Source: Streptomyces klenkii (GTDB lineage Bacteria; Actinomycetota; Actinomycetes; Streptomycetales; Streptomycetaceae). Taken from it: a stretch of 64,000 nucleotides of DNA. Positions 1-8,261 of the stretch are shown here, piece after piece. Both the position numbers and the translations under genes were made by a program. Every line of letters starts with the position of its first letter. Within the stretch, counting starts at the first letter, position 1. A model generated the notes under the pieces. It saw nothing but the letters and a program-made list of their open reading frames with translations. It was not told the origin of the DNA and did no database searches. The stretch is from NCBI RefSeq assembly GCF_003626645.1, contig NZ_RBAM01000003.1, positions 310,001 to 374,000 on the forward strand, in the 5' to 3' direction.

Positions 1-188
1 CCGATGCCGACGGCCTCGACCTCGAAGCCTTCGCTGACCGTGCGCACCGCGTCCGCGATGGCGTCGATGACGCCCTCGGGGGTCGGCGGGGTCGGCACCT
101 TGCACGTCGCGAGGATGCTGCCCGCTTCGTCGACCACACCGGCCGCGATCTTCGTGCCGCCGATGTCGACGCCGATGGTGAGTCCCAT
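1..188 (-). CDS. glkA: ROK-family glucokinase, N-terminal part (cut by window edge)
   Basis: Only the first 62 codons lie in the window; the gene runs off the left end. The translation opens with a ROK-type ATP-binding phosphate motif, DIGGTK, at residues 8-13, followed by the VVD turn typical of bacterial ROK glucokinases. Known members phosphorylate glucose with ATP in the cytoplasm, and in Streptomyces GlkA also serves carbon catabolite repression. The ATG at 188 precedes the DIGGTK motif by seven residues, the normal distance. Family assignment is firm; choosing GlkA over another ROK sugar kinase rests on the neighbouring gene order. Confidence 0.85.
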   Translation of the reverse strand, partial: MGLTIGVDIGGTKIAAGVVDEAGSILATCKVPTPPTPEGVIDAIADAVRTVSEGFEVEAVGI

Positions 189-245
189 GTGTCCCTCAGT
201 TTTTCGCTCGAACCCCGCCGGGCCCCACCGTACCGGAGCCGGAGA

Positions 246-707
246 TCAGTCGAGGTCGATGCGTTCGCTCCCGCCCTTGCCCCCGTCATCTCCGCGGGGC
301 CCGGGGGGCCTTTCGGCTCCCCGTACGGGCTCGTCGCGCACCCAGCGGGCCTCCTGGCCCTGGACGGCGGCGCGGTAGGCGGCCAGGAGTTCGGAGCCGG
401 CGGAGGCGAGGTGGTCGAAGACGTCGGGGTTGCGCTCGATGACGGGCAGGGCGGCGGCCTTGGCCTGGGCGATGACCTGCTGGACGACGACCTGGGCGGT
501 GCCGCCGCCGGACAGCTGGATGCCCGAGACCTTGTCGGCCACGGCGTCGACGAGCTTGCGCAGCTCCTCGGCGGCGGTGCCGGGCTGCCGGCCCTGCTGG
601 GCGCGGCGGCGGGCGCGCTCGGCCGCGAGGTCCTCGGCGCAGGCCTGCTCCCAGGCATCGGGGTCGGGCGCCGCCTCGGGTGCGGGGCGCTCGGTGTGAT
701 CGCTCAT
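246..707 (-). CDS. DUF5304-type small hydrophilic protein
   Basis: A 153-residue soluble protein with no signal peptide or membrane segment. An acidic Ala-rich N-terminus is followed by a helical core at residues 40-110 (predicted amphipathic helices, Gln/Val-rich) and a charged Gly/Arg/Asp tail. I relate it to the DUF5304 proteins found beside ArsA-like ATPases in Streptomyces; no function is known. The start at 707 is preferred to 731 because an AGGAGG box lies seven bases ahead of it. It follows the ATPase gene by about 80 bases on the same strand and is probably co-transcribed. Confidence 0.75.
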   Translation of the reverse strand: MSDHTERPAPEAAPDPDAWEQACAEDLAAERARRRAQQGRQPGTAAEELRKLVDAVADKVSGIQLSGGGTAQVVVQQVIAQAKAAALPVIERNPDVFDHLASAGSELLAAYRAAVQGQEARWVRDEPVRGAERPPGPRGDDGGKGGSERIDLD

Positions 708-789
708 GGCAGCGCCTCCTGGCTCCTGCAACAGGGGTTTTCTTCGACGTTACCCGAAGGGCGGGGTGCCGTTCAGGCAGCGCTGTTCA

Positions 790-2112
790 TCAGGGCCTCG
801 GCCACAGGTCGGGGTCGGGGGTGAAGCGCACGCACAGCGCCCCGTCCCGCAGTCCGGCGCCCGAGACGGTGCAGCGGCGCAGCGCGGAGGGCAGGGGCAG
901 GACGCGGCGGAACGGGCCGACGCCGACGATGAGTTCGTCGCCGCGGCGCAGGAGGTCGAGTTCGTCGCGGGCGGCGCCGGGCAGGGGGAGGCGCCACAGC
1001 AGCACGCCGTCGGTGGCGAGGCGGTCCTCGACGGCCGGTTCGCCGGCGGCGCCGGCGCCGTTCCAGCCGTCGAGCTCGTCGGTGAGGCCGCCGCCGGGTA
1101 TGACGCCGAAGCCGCCGGCCGAACCGTTTCCTCCGGCGGCCACGCCGATGGTGGTCGAGCGGGCGCGTCCGGCGAGCTCGGTGAGGTCGTGCGGGCCGCG
1201 GGGGCCGCGGCCGAGGTGCGGCAGTTCGCAGACGGTGACGCCGTCGACGAGGAACTCCTCGTGCAGCGTCTTGTGGGCGGTGAGCTGCTCGGCGGCGAGG
1301 GCCGCGAGCCAGGGGTCGCCGGGGGCGGCGTCGCCCGTGGCGCCGGGCAGCAGCCGGTTGGCGACGAGGGCGTCGACGCGGCAGCCCTGGAGGGCGAGCG
1401 CGGCGCGGGCCAGGCGCAGTTCGCCGACGGCGAGGGGGCCGGGTTCGGCGACGAGCCGCACGGTCGTGCCGTCCGCTTCGAGGACGTCCTGGACGGCGGC
1501 GAGCTCGGCCTCCAGGCGCTCGGCGGTCTCGTACAGCCGCTGGGCGGGCATGGGCACGCCGGCGAGCTGGGCGAGCATCGGGCGCAGGGCGCGGGCGGCC
1601 TGCCGCTCGGCGGGCAGCAGCCGGCGCAGGTAGCGGCGCAGCTGTTCGGGGAGGCCGAGGAGCCGCACCGTGGCGTGCAGGGGCGGCATGTCGGCGACGA
1701 GCAGGTCCCAGGCGCGCTCCTCGTGGGCGGCGCGCAGGGCGGTGAGGAGCGCGAGGGGCTCGGCGCCGGGGAGCTCGGTGAGCTCCTCGGGGTCGAGGGG
1801 GCTCGCACCGAGCAGGTCGAAGAGGGAGGCGCCGCGGTCCTGGAGGTCGCGGGCGCGGTCCTGGAAGTGCTCGCCGGTGGCGATGCGGGCGGCGTGCAGC
1901 CCGGGCGCCGCCTCGGCCGGCGGGCCCCAGAGCGCGCCGTCGCCCGGCCCGGGTGCGGGCAGGGCGGTGCCGAGGACGGCTTCGGGCGCGGGGCCGCGGT
2001 CGGCGGTCAGGAGCAGGACGCGCCGCCCCTCGCGGGCCGCGGCGAGGGCCGTGGCCGCCGCGGCGGTGGTGCGGCCCGCGCCGCCGGGACCGGTGACGAG
2101 GACCGTGCGCAA
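790..2112 (-). CDS. ArsA-like ATPase with altered P-loop and C-terminal HSP20-like domain
   Basis: A 440-residue protein resembling the ArsA/GET3 anion-transporting ATPase family. The P-loop at residues 8-16 reads GPGGAGRTT, whereas the family consensus is GKGGVGKTT: the intermonomer lysine is Pro and the Walker lysine is Arg. A second nucleotide-site motif, VADMPP, is at 139-144. The last 65 residues resemble the alpha-crystallin-like ArsA_HSP20 domain. The TTG start at 2112 has a GGAGG box eight bases upstream. It lies just downstream of the SRPBCC gene, and I recall the same pair in M. tuberculosis (Rv2184c/Rv2185c). ATPase activity is uncertain because of the P-loop changes; the role is unknown. 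Confidence 0.85.
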   Translation of the reverse strand: MRTVLVTGPGGAGRTTAAAATALAAAREGRRVLLLTADRGPAPEAVLGTALPAPGPGDGALWGPPAEAAPGLHAARIATGEHFQDRARDLQDRGASLFDLLGASPLDPEELTELPGAEPLALLTALRAAHEERAWDLLVADMPPLHATVRLLGLPEQLRRYLRRLLPAERQAARALRPMLAQLAGVPMPAQRLYETAERLEAELAAVQDVLEADGTTVRLVAEPGPLAVGELRLARAALALQGCRVDALVANRLLPGATGDAAPGDPWLAALAAEQLTAHKTLHEEFLVDGVTVCELPHLGRGPRGPHDLTELAGRARSTTIGVAAGGNGSAGGFGVIPGGGLTDELDGWNGAGAAGEPAVEDRLATDGVLLWRLPLPGAARDELDLLRRGDELIVGVGPFRRVLPLPSALRRCTVSGAGLRDGALCVRFTPDPDLWPRP

Positions 2113-2179
2113 GGGGGGAGCCTCCAGCGGTGACGTACGGGTGGACGTACGGGTACGGGTGCGGTGGGCGCGCCCGGGG

Positions 2180-2629
2180 TCAGGAAGCGGCGCCGCTCTC
2201 GACGCGCTTCTTGAGGCCGTCGAGGGCGCGGTCGATGATGACCTTCTCCGCCTTGCGCTTGATCATCCCGAGCATGGGGATCTTGACGTCGACGGTGAGC
2301 TGGTAGGTGACCTCGGTGTGCTCGCCGCCGGCGACCGGGGCGAGGCTGTAGGAGCCGTCGATCTGGCGCAGCATCTGCGACTTGACCAGCGACCACCGGA
2401 CCACGTTCGGCTCGGGCCAGCTGTAGGCGAGCACGTGGTCGTCCTTGATGGCGCCCGCGTCCAGCACGAGGCGCACCTGCGTGGCGCGGCCCTGCTCGTC
2501 GCTCTCCAGCACCTCGGCCTGCTTCACCTCGCCGGTCCACTCCGCGTAGCGGCCGAAGTCGGCGATCACGGCCATCACCTCGGCAGGGGTCGCCTCGATC
2601 GTGATGCTCGAGCTCGTGTGTTCCGCCAT
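2180..2629 (-). CDS. SRPBCC (START-like) ligand-binding protein
   Basis: A 149-residue cytoplasmic protein with the polyketide cyclase/START-like layout: an N-terminal strand with an IEATPAEV segment (residues 10-17), a FGRYAEW helix-turn region, central beta-strands, and a long C-terminal helix ending in a Lys/Arg-rich stretch. Such folds form a hydrophobic cavity for lipids or small aromatics. The ligand cannot be read from sequence. GGAGGAG precedes the ATG. It is upstream of the ArsA-like ATPase with a 67-base gap, suggesting one transcript. The pairing with an ATPase and a nearby acyl-CoA ligase suggests lipid handling, which is inference. Confidence 0.88.
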   Translation of the reverse strand: MAEHTSSSITIEATPAEVMAVIADFGRYAEWTGEVKQAEVLESDEQGRATQVRLVLDAGAIKDDHVLAYSWPEPNVVRWSLVKSQMLRQIDGSYSLAPVAGGEHTEVTYQLTVDVKIPMLGMIKRKAEKVIIDRALDGLKKRVESGAAS

Positions 2630-2697
2630 CTCCGTGGCTCCTCCGTACCGGTCCGCCGCCTGGTGTCCTGCCGCTGAAGGCTACATCGCGCTGCCCG

Positions 2698-3459
2698 TCA
2701 CCACTCCAGCACCCAGGGTGTGCCCGTGGAGGCGAAGTGGCCGACGTTGACGCATTCCGTCGCCCCGATCCGCATCCGGCGGGCGAGCGGCTGGTGGACG
2801 TGGCCGAAGAGGGCGTACCGGGGCGAGGTGGCGCGGATGGCGTCGAGGAGGGCGGAGCTGCCGCGCTCGAAGCGCCGGGCGACGGTGTCGTAGCAGAGTT
2901 CGGGCACGTCGGGCGGGATGTGGGAGCAGAGCACGTCCACGTGGCCGAGGGCCGCGACCTTGGCCGCGTACTCCTCTTCGGAGATCTCGTGGGGGGTGCG
3001 CATGGGCGAGGGGAGGCCGCCGCCGACGAAGCCGAAGACGAGACCGCCGATCTCGGCGCGCTCGCCGTCGAGGACGGTCGTGCCGTCCTGGGCGAATTCC
3101 GGCCAGAGCCGGGGGATGTCGACATTGCCGTAGGTGGCGTACGTGGGGGCGGGGAAGGCGGCGAAGAGCTCGGCGTACTGCTTGCGGACGGCGGCCTCGA
3201 TCGCGGCGTCCCGGTCCATACCGTGCCACAGGCTGCGGGCGAGCTCGCGGGCCTCGGCGAAGCGGCGGGCGGTGCGCAGCTCGACGATCAGGTCGGCCTT
3301 CTCGACGCCGAAGAGCTCGGGGAAGATGCCGCGCGAGTGGTCGTCGTAGTCGAGGAAGAGGACCAGATCGCCCAGGCAGACCAGGGCGTCGGCGCCGTCG
3401 CCCGCCCGTGCCAGGGCGGTGCTGTTGCCGTGCACGTCGCTGACCACGTGAACCCTCAT
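2698..3459 (-). CDS. Calcineurin-like metallophosphoesterase
   Basis: A 253-residue soluble phosphoesterase. All five metal-site blocks are visible: SDVHGN (7-12), GD (30-31), GN in GNVD (111-112), SH in SHIP (179-180) and GHVH (219-222). Family members hydrolyse phosphomonoesters or diesters with two metal ions; the substrate here is unknown. An insertion between the second and third blocks (residues 40-105) is helical and rich in charged residues. GGAGG lies four bases before the ATG. The gene diverges from the acyl-CoA ligase across a 292-base intergenic region and heads a leftward run with the SRPBCC and ATPase genes. Confidence 0.9.
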   Translation of the reverse strand: MRVHVVSDVHGNSTALARAGDGADALVCLGDLVLFLDYDDHSRGIFPELFGVEKADLIVELRTARRFAEARELARSLWHGMDRDAAIEAAVRKQYAELFAAFPAPTYATYGNVDIPRLWPEFAQDGTTVLDGERAEIGGLVFGFVGGGLPSPMRTPHEISEEEYAAKVAALGHVDVLCSHIPPDVPELCYDTVARRFERGSSALLDAIRATSPRYALFGHVHQPLARRMRIGATECVNVGHFASTGTPWVLEW

Positions 3460-3520
3460 AGCGCCTCCATACCGATCACCCTAGGCGCTGCCCCCGGACC
3501 TCCGGAAGGGCTGCGACCTG

Positions 3521-3650
3521 CGGTTACTCCGGTGGTTACTTCCGGGTCACCGAACTGAGGGGCTAGGGTGCGTCGAAGCAGTCCCGCGGCATGTGACGCA
3601 GAGAACATCTGGGCGCAGCCCCCTATTCGAAAGCCGTACTGGTGGGTAAC
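3521..3650. promoter_or_regulatory. Divergent control region with repeated GTTAC/GTAAC elements
   Basis: The region between the phosphoesterase (leftward) and acyl-CoA ligase (rightward) carries a tandem pair of 12-base units starting GTTACTCC and GTTACTTC at 3523-3547, a TAGGGT at 3564-3569 that could be a -10 box, and a GTACTGGTGGGTAAC element at 3636-3650. Repeated TTAC/GTAA half-sites are common in TetR-type fatty-acid regulator operators, but no perfect dyad is present, so operator function is a guess. Confidence 0.3.
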
Positions 3651-3751
3651 GTCCGGGCAGTCCACTACCCCCCTTGCCTGATCATGGACCGCAGCCGAGC
3701 AGCGCCCCTCGAAGACGCGGCGGCGCCGGCGCCCGACGAGGAGCAGCAGTC

Positions 3752-5548
3752 TTGCGCGAGTTCAGCCTTCCGGCCCTCTATGAGGTCCCTGCGGACGGAA
3801 ACCTGACGGATCTGATCCGCCGCAACGCCGCGCAGCGCCCCGATGTCGCCGTCATAGGGCGCAAGACCGGCGGCCGGTGGGAGGACGTCACCGCCGCCGG
3901 GTTCCTCGCCGAGGTCCGGACAGCGGCCAAGGGCCTGATCGCTTCCGGTGTGCGGCCGGGCGACCGGGTCGGGCTGATGTCCCGCACGCGCTACGAGTGG
4001 ACGCTGCTGGACTTCGCGATCTGGAGCGCCGGCGGCGTCACCGTGCCCGTGTACGAGACGAGCTCGCCCGAGCAGATCCAGTGGATCCTCAGCGACTCCG
4101 GCGCCGTCGCCTGCGTCGTGGAGACCGCCGCGCACGAGGCGGCCGTCGAGTCCGTGAAGGACCGGCTGCCCGAGCTCGCGCACGTCTGGCAGATCGAGGC
4201 CGGCGGGGTCGCGCAGCTGCGCGAGGCCGGCGCCGCCGTCACGGACGAGGAGGTCGACGAGCGCAGCGCGCTGGCGAACGCCGACTCGCCCGCGACCATC
4301 GTCTACACCTCCGGCACCACGGGCCGCCCCAAGGGCTGCGTCCTGACGCACCGCGCGTTCTTCGCGGAGTGCGGCAACGCCGTGGAGCGGCTCAAGCCGC
4401 TGTTCAACACGGGCGAGTCGTCCGTCCTGCTCTTCCTCCCCACGGCCCACGTCTTCGGCCGGCTGGTGGAGATCTCCGCGATGCTCGCCCCGATCCGCCT
4501 GGGCTGCGTGCCCGACATCCGCAATCTGACGGACGAGCTGGCCGCCTTCCGCCCGACGCTGATCCTGGGCGTGCCCCGCGTCTTCGAGAAGGTCTACAAC
4601 GGCGCCCGCGCCAAGGCCCAGGCCGACGGCAAGGGCAAGATCTTCGACAAGGCCGCGGACACCGCCATCGCCTACAGCCGTGCCCTCGACGCCCCGTCCG
4701 GGCCGGGCCTGGGCCTGCGCATCAAGCACGCCGTCTTCGACAAGCTCGTCTACAGCAAGCTGCGGGCGGTCCTGGGCGGCCGGGCGACGCACGCCATCTC
4801 CGGCGGCGCCCCGCTCGGCGAGCGCCTGGGCCACTTCTACCGCGGCATCGGCTTCACGGTCCTGGAGGGCTACGGCCTCACCGAGTCCTGCGCCGCGACC
4901 GCGTTCAACCCCTGGGACCGGCCGAAGATCGGTACGGTCGGCCAGCCGCTGCCCGGCTCGGTCGTGCGCATCGCCGACGACGGCGAGGTGCTGCTGCACG
5001 GCGAGCACCTCTTCCAGGGCTACTGGAACAACGAGGCGGCCACCGAGGAGGCGCTGTCCGACGCCTGGTTCCACACCGGCGACCTCGGCACCCTCGACGA
5101 GGACGGCTACCTCACGATCACCGGCCGCAAGAAGGAGATCATCGTCACCGCGGGCGGCAAGAACGTCGCCCCGGCCGTGATCGAGGACCGCATCCGGGCG
5201 CACGCCCTGATCGCCGAGTGCATGGTCGTCGGCGACGCCCGCCCCTTCGTCGGCGCGCTCATCACCCTCGACGAGGACTTCCTGCCGCGCTGGCTCGCCG
5301 ACCACGGCAAGCCGGCCGGGATGACGCCGGCCGAGCTGGCCGAGGACGCGGACCTGCTGGCGGACGTGCAGAAGGCCGTCGACGACGGCAACGCGGCGGT
5401 CTCCAAGGCGGAGTCGGTGCGGAAGTTCCGCATCCTGCCCGCGCAGTTCACGGAGGCGTCCGGGCACGTGACGCCGTCGCTGAAGCTGAAGCGGAACGTC
5501 GTCGCGAAGGACTTCGCCGACGAGATCGAGGCGATCTACCGCGGCTGA
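3752..5548 (+). CDS. Long-chain fatty-acid--CoA ligase (FadD15 type)
   Basis: A 598-residue adenylate-forming enzyme. The AMP-binding P-loop YTSGTTGRPKG is at about 185-195, the YGLTE block near 375 and the GRKKE hinge near 455. It would activate fatty acids with ATP and then load them on CoA in the cytoplasm. The TTG at 3752 is chosen because GAGGAG stands about eight bases ahead and the product then starts REFSLPALYE; a TTG at 3674 would add 26 unconserved-looking residues. I recall M. tuberculosis fadD15 in the equivalent position beside pimB. A strong hairpin terminator follows directly. Confidence 0.9.
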   Translation: MREFSLPALYEVPADGNLTDLIRRNAAQRPDVAVIGRKTGGRWEDVTAAGFLAEVRTAAKGLIASGVRPGDRVGLMSRTRYEWTLLDFAIWSAGGVTVPVYETSSPEQIQWILSDSGAVACVVETAAHEAAVESVKDRLPELAHVWQIEAGGVAQLREAGAAVTDEEVDERSALANADSPATIVYTSGTTGRPKGCVLTHRAFFAECGNAVERLKPLFNTGESSVLLFLPTAHVFGRLVEISAMLAPIRLGCVPDIRNLTDELAAFRPTLILGVPRVFEKVYNGARAKAQADGKGKIFDKAADTAIAYSRALDAPSGPGLGLRIKHAVFDKLVYSKLRAVLGGRATHAISGGAPLGERLGHFYRGIGFTVLEGYGLTESCAATAFNPWDRPKIGTVGQPLPGSVVRIADDGEVLLHGEHLFQGYWNNEAATEEALSDAWFHTGDLGTLDEDGYLTITGRKKEIIVTAGGKNVAPAVIEDRIRAHALIAECMVVGDARPFVGALITLDEDFLPRWLADHGKPAGMTPAELAEDADLLADVQKAVDDGNAAVSKAESVRKFRILPAQFTEASGHVTPSLKLKRNVVAKDFADEIEAIYRG

Positions 5549-5556
5549 CGCCTGAT

Positions 5557-5607
5557 CCGGAAAACGCGTAAGGAGGGCCGGCGATGCCGGCCCTCCTTAC
5601 GTTCCGG
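5557..5607. terminator. Bidirectional hairpin terminator
   Basis: Perfect 16-bp stem: arms 5567-5582 and 5586-5601 with a three-base loop, extended by ccggaa/ttccgg (5557-5562, 5602-5607) beyond a small bulge. It lies between the convergent acyl-CoA ligase and mannosyltransferase genes and can serve both. Confidence 0.85.
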
Positions 5608-5612
5608 GGCAG

Positions 5613-6755
5613 TCAGAGGAGGGTCTTGAGGCGCTCGGCCAGGAGGTCCCAGCGCCACTTCTCCTCGACCCACCGCCGCCCCCGCGCACCCATGCGCGCG
5701 CGCAGCTCCGGGTCCTTCAGCAGCGTCACGATGCGGTCCGCGGCCTGGGCAGGCGAGCCGCCCTTCACCACGTACCCCGTCTCGCCCTCCAGGACGGCGT
5801 CCGGCGCCCCGCCCGAGTCCCCGGCGACGACCGGCAGGCCCGTCGCCGACGCCTCCAGGTAGACGATGCCGAGCCCTTCGACGTCGAGGCCGCCGCGGCG
5901 CGTGCGGCAGGGCATCGCGAAGACGTCGCCCGCCCCGTAGTGCGCGGGCAGTTCCTCCCACGGCACGGCGCCCGTGAAGCGGACGGAGCCCGCGACACCC
6001 GTCTCCGCGGCCAGCTTCCGCAGGTCGTCCTCGTACGGGCCGCCGCCGACGACGAGCAGCACCGCGTCCGGAACGGCCGCCAGGATCCGGGGCATGGCGA
6101 GGATCAGCGTGTCCTGGCCCTTGCGCGGCACCAGCCGCGAGACGCACACCACCACGGGCCGGTCCGCGAGGCCGAGCCGGGCGCGGACCTCGTCGCCGCC
6201 GGAGCCGGGGTGGAAGGTCTTCTCGTCCACGCCGGGCGGCAGTTGCACCATGCGGGCCGCCGCCTCGTCCGTCAGCGCGGAGGCGATCCGCGAGCGGGTG
6301 TACTCACCCAGATAGGTGAGGGTGTCGGTGCCCTCGCCGATGCGCCGCAGCAGTTGCCGCGACGCGGGCAGCTGCGCCCAGCCGGCCTCGTGCCCGTGCG
6401 TCGTGCCGACCAGGCGGCGGGCGCCCGCCCGGCGCAGCGCCGGGGCCATGAGCCCGAGCGGGGCCGCGGCCCCGAACCACACCGAGGTGCAGCCGTGTTC
6501 GCACAGCAGGTCCGTGGCGCGCCGGGTCACCCGTGGCGTCGGCAGCAGCATCGTGGTGCGGTCGCGGACGACCGGGAACGGCTGCTCGGCGTCGAAGCGT
6601 GCGGTGGCCTCCGCGCCCTCCTGGCCGCGCTTCCAGGTGGAGGCGTAGACGACGATGCCCGACGGGTCCAGGCGCAGCGCCATGTTGTGCAGGAACGCCT
6701 GGATGCCGCCGGGGCGGGGCGGGAAGTCGTTGGTGACGACGAGAGTCTTGTCCAT
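5613..6755 (-). CDS. pimB: GT4 mannosyltransferase, PimB type
   Basis: A 380-residue GT-B fold glycosyltransferase. The N-terminal domain begins TNDFPPRPGGIQ, and the C-terminal domain has the donor-site Arg/Lys in SRLVPRKGQ (R207, K212) and the EX7E pair at E293 and E301. PimB transfers mannose from GDP-mannose to phosphatidylinositol monomannoside at the inner membrane face. Length and position next to a fadD15-type ligase match mycobacterial Rv2188c, which is why I favour PimB over other GT4 enzymes; the acceptor is not provable here. The start is the ATG at 6755; its ribosome site is weak. Confidence 0.82.
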   Translation of the reverse strand: MDKTLVVTNDFPPRPGGIQAFLHNMALRLDPSGIVVYASTWKRGQEGAEATARFDAEQPFPVVRDRTTMLLPTPRVTRRATDLLCEHGCTSVWFGAAAPLGLMAPALRRAGARRLVGTTHGHEAGWAQLPASRQLLRRIGEGTDTLTYLGEYTRSRIASALTDEAAARMVQLPPGVDEKTFHPGSGGDEVRARLGLADRPVVVCVSRLVPRKGQDTLILAMPRILAAVPDAVLLVVGGGPYEDDLRKLAAETGVAGSVRFTGAVPWEELPAHYGAGDVFAMPCRTRRGGLDVEGLGIVYLEASATGLPVVAGDSGGAPDAVLEGETGYVVKGGSPAQAADRIVTLLKDPELRARMGARGRRWVEEKWRWDLLAERLKTLL

Positions 6756-6898
6756 CGCCGTCCGACAGTACCGGGTGCGATCGGGGGCAGTCGGGGCCCC
6801 GTCCCGCCACGTCACGGCGTCTGGACCGGCCGGGGCGGCATCATGCCTTGCAGTAGCGGCGCGCGTACAGCGTGTAGTGACCGTGAAGGGCGAGGTGA

Positions 6899-8140
6899 AT
6901 GATGGCGGGCAGGGGTTTGCGGCTCTCGGTCGCGGCGTGGGCCGTCACCCGGGCCGTGCTGCTGATGTGCGTGCTGCGGGTGTGGGTGATGCCGGGGTCG
7001 GACGTCTCCGTCGACATCGAGGTGATCTACCAGGGCTGGTACGGGGTGCTGCGGACCGGCACCTTCCCGTACGACGACGTCACCTGGCAGTACCCGCCCG
7101 CCGCCGCCCTCGCCGTGCTCGCCCCCGGCCTGCTGCCGTTCCTCGACTACGCCCCGGCCTTCTTCGTCGTGTGCTTCCTCGCGGACGCGGCGGTCTATGC
7201 GCTGCTGCTGTACGCGGTGCGGGACGGGCGGCGCCCGGCCTCCGGGGTGTGGGCGTGGGTGGTGGGCGTCCCGCTGCTCGGCCCCATCGTCTACGCCCGC
7301 TACGACGTGATGGTGACGGCCGTCGCGGTCGCCGCCCTGCTGGCGGCCGGGCGCAGGGCCCGGCTCTCCGGCGCCCTCACGGCCTTCGGGGCGCTGCTGA
7401 AGGTGTGGCCGGTGCTGCTGCTGGTCGGCACGCCGCGGGGGCCCCGGACGCGGGCGGCGTGGGGAGCGGCGGCGATGACGGCCGCGGTGCTCGGCCTGGT
7501 GTTCGCGGCCACGATGCCGGGGGCGCTGGCGTTCCTGACCTTCCAGCGGGACCGGGGCACGGAGGTGGAGTCCCTGGGCTCCCTGGTCTTCCACCTGGGG
7601 CGGCACGCCGGCTGGCACGGGCACGCGAGGCTGCACTACGGCTCCGTGGAGTTCCTCGGCCCGTACGTCCACACCATGAGCCGGCTCGCGCTCGTGCTGA
7701 GCGTGCTGGCGTTCGCCTGGCTGCTGCTGTGGCGGGTGCGGGCGCGGCGGTTCACGGCGTGCACGCCGTACGAGGCCGCGTTCGCGTCGGTGCTGCTGTT
7801 CACCACGACCAGCCGGGTGATCAGCCCGCAGTACGTGGTCTGGCTGCTCGGGCTGGCGGCCGTGTGCCTGACGATGGGCACGAGGCGGCAGCGGCTGCCC
7901 ATCGCCCTGGTCCTGCTGGCCGCGCCGCTGACGCAGCTGGAGTTCCCGATCTGGTTCTCGCACGTGGTCGCCAGCGACAAGCTGGGCGTGGCCACGCTGA
8001 CGCTGCGGAACGGGTTGCTGGTGGTGGCGACGCTGATCTCGTGCGCACGGCTGTGGCGGGAGACGGTGTCCCCGCCGGAGACTCCGGACACCCCGGACGA
8101 CCCTCCCGCGGAGAAGGAACCGGCACTCCTGGCGGGCTAG
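6899..8140 (+). CDS. GT87-type (DUF2029) polytopic glycosyltransferase-like membrane protein
   Basis: A 413-residue protein with about ten hydrophobic segments and very few charged loops. After the first membrane helix an extracytoplasmic loop carries the Asp residues (DVSVDIEVIYQGW, residues 36-48) and the YPPAA motif characteristic of GT87/DUF2029 proteins, a family including polyprenyl-phosphate-mannose-dependent mannosyltransferases such as PimE. The tail from 385 on is Pro/Glu-rich and probably cytoplasmic. Divergent from the PimB-type gene (143-base gap), so both may act on mannosylated lipids; donor and acceptor are inferred. Tandem ATGs at 6899 and 6902 follow a GGGCGAGG site. Confidence 0.82.
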   Translation: MMAGRGLRLSVAAWAVTRAVLLMCVLRVWVMPGSDVSVDIEVIYQGWYGVLRTGTFPYDDVTWQYPPAAALAVLAPGLLPFLDYAPAFFVVCFLADAAVYALLLYAVRDGRRPASGVWAWVVGVPLLGPIVYARYDVMVTAVAVAALLAAGRRARLSGALTAFGALLKVWPVLLLVGTPRGPRTRAAWGAAAMTAAVLGLVFAATMPGALAFLTFQRDRGTEVESLGSLVFHLGRHAGWHGHARLHYGSVEFLGPYVHTMSRLALVLSVLAFAWLLLWRVRARRFTACTPYEAAFASVLLFTTTSRVISPQYVVWLLGLAAVCLTMGTRRQRLPIALVLLAAPLTQLEFPIWFSHVVASDKLGVATLTLRNGLLVVATLISCARLWRETVSPPETPDTPDDPPAEKEPALLAG

Positions 8141-8153
8141 GGGTTGAGCTGCG

Positions 8154-8221
8154 TTCGGCACCGCCGGTCCACGCCGTGGGGGTTGCTCGCCGTCGCGGCG
8201 GATATTTCTTGCCTGCGGCAA
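8154..8221 (+). repeat. Dispersed palindromic repeat, copy A
   Basis: A 48-bp unit beginning TTCGGCACCGCCGGT and ending GCGGCGG, followed by a small TTGCC..GGCAA stem (8209-8221). The same unit recurs at 37498, 41930, 42001 and 59438. It sits between the convergent GT87-type and lipoprotein genes. Confidence 0.75.
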
Positions 8222-8261
8222 GATGCCTGGCGGACGGGAGGCCCGTCGCCGAGCGGCACCG

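Noticed and set aside
706..2133. 475-codon plus-strand frame opposite the ArsA-like ATPase
   Set aside because: Gly/Gln/Glu-rich shadow frame; the minus-strand ATPase has real motifs and a ribosome site.
3665..5467. 600-codon minus-strand frame opposite the acyl-CoA ligase
   Set aside because: Shadow of the ligase gene; no domain, poor composition.
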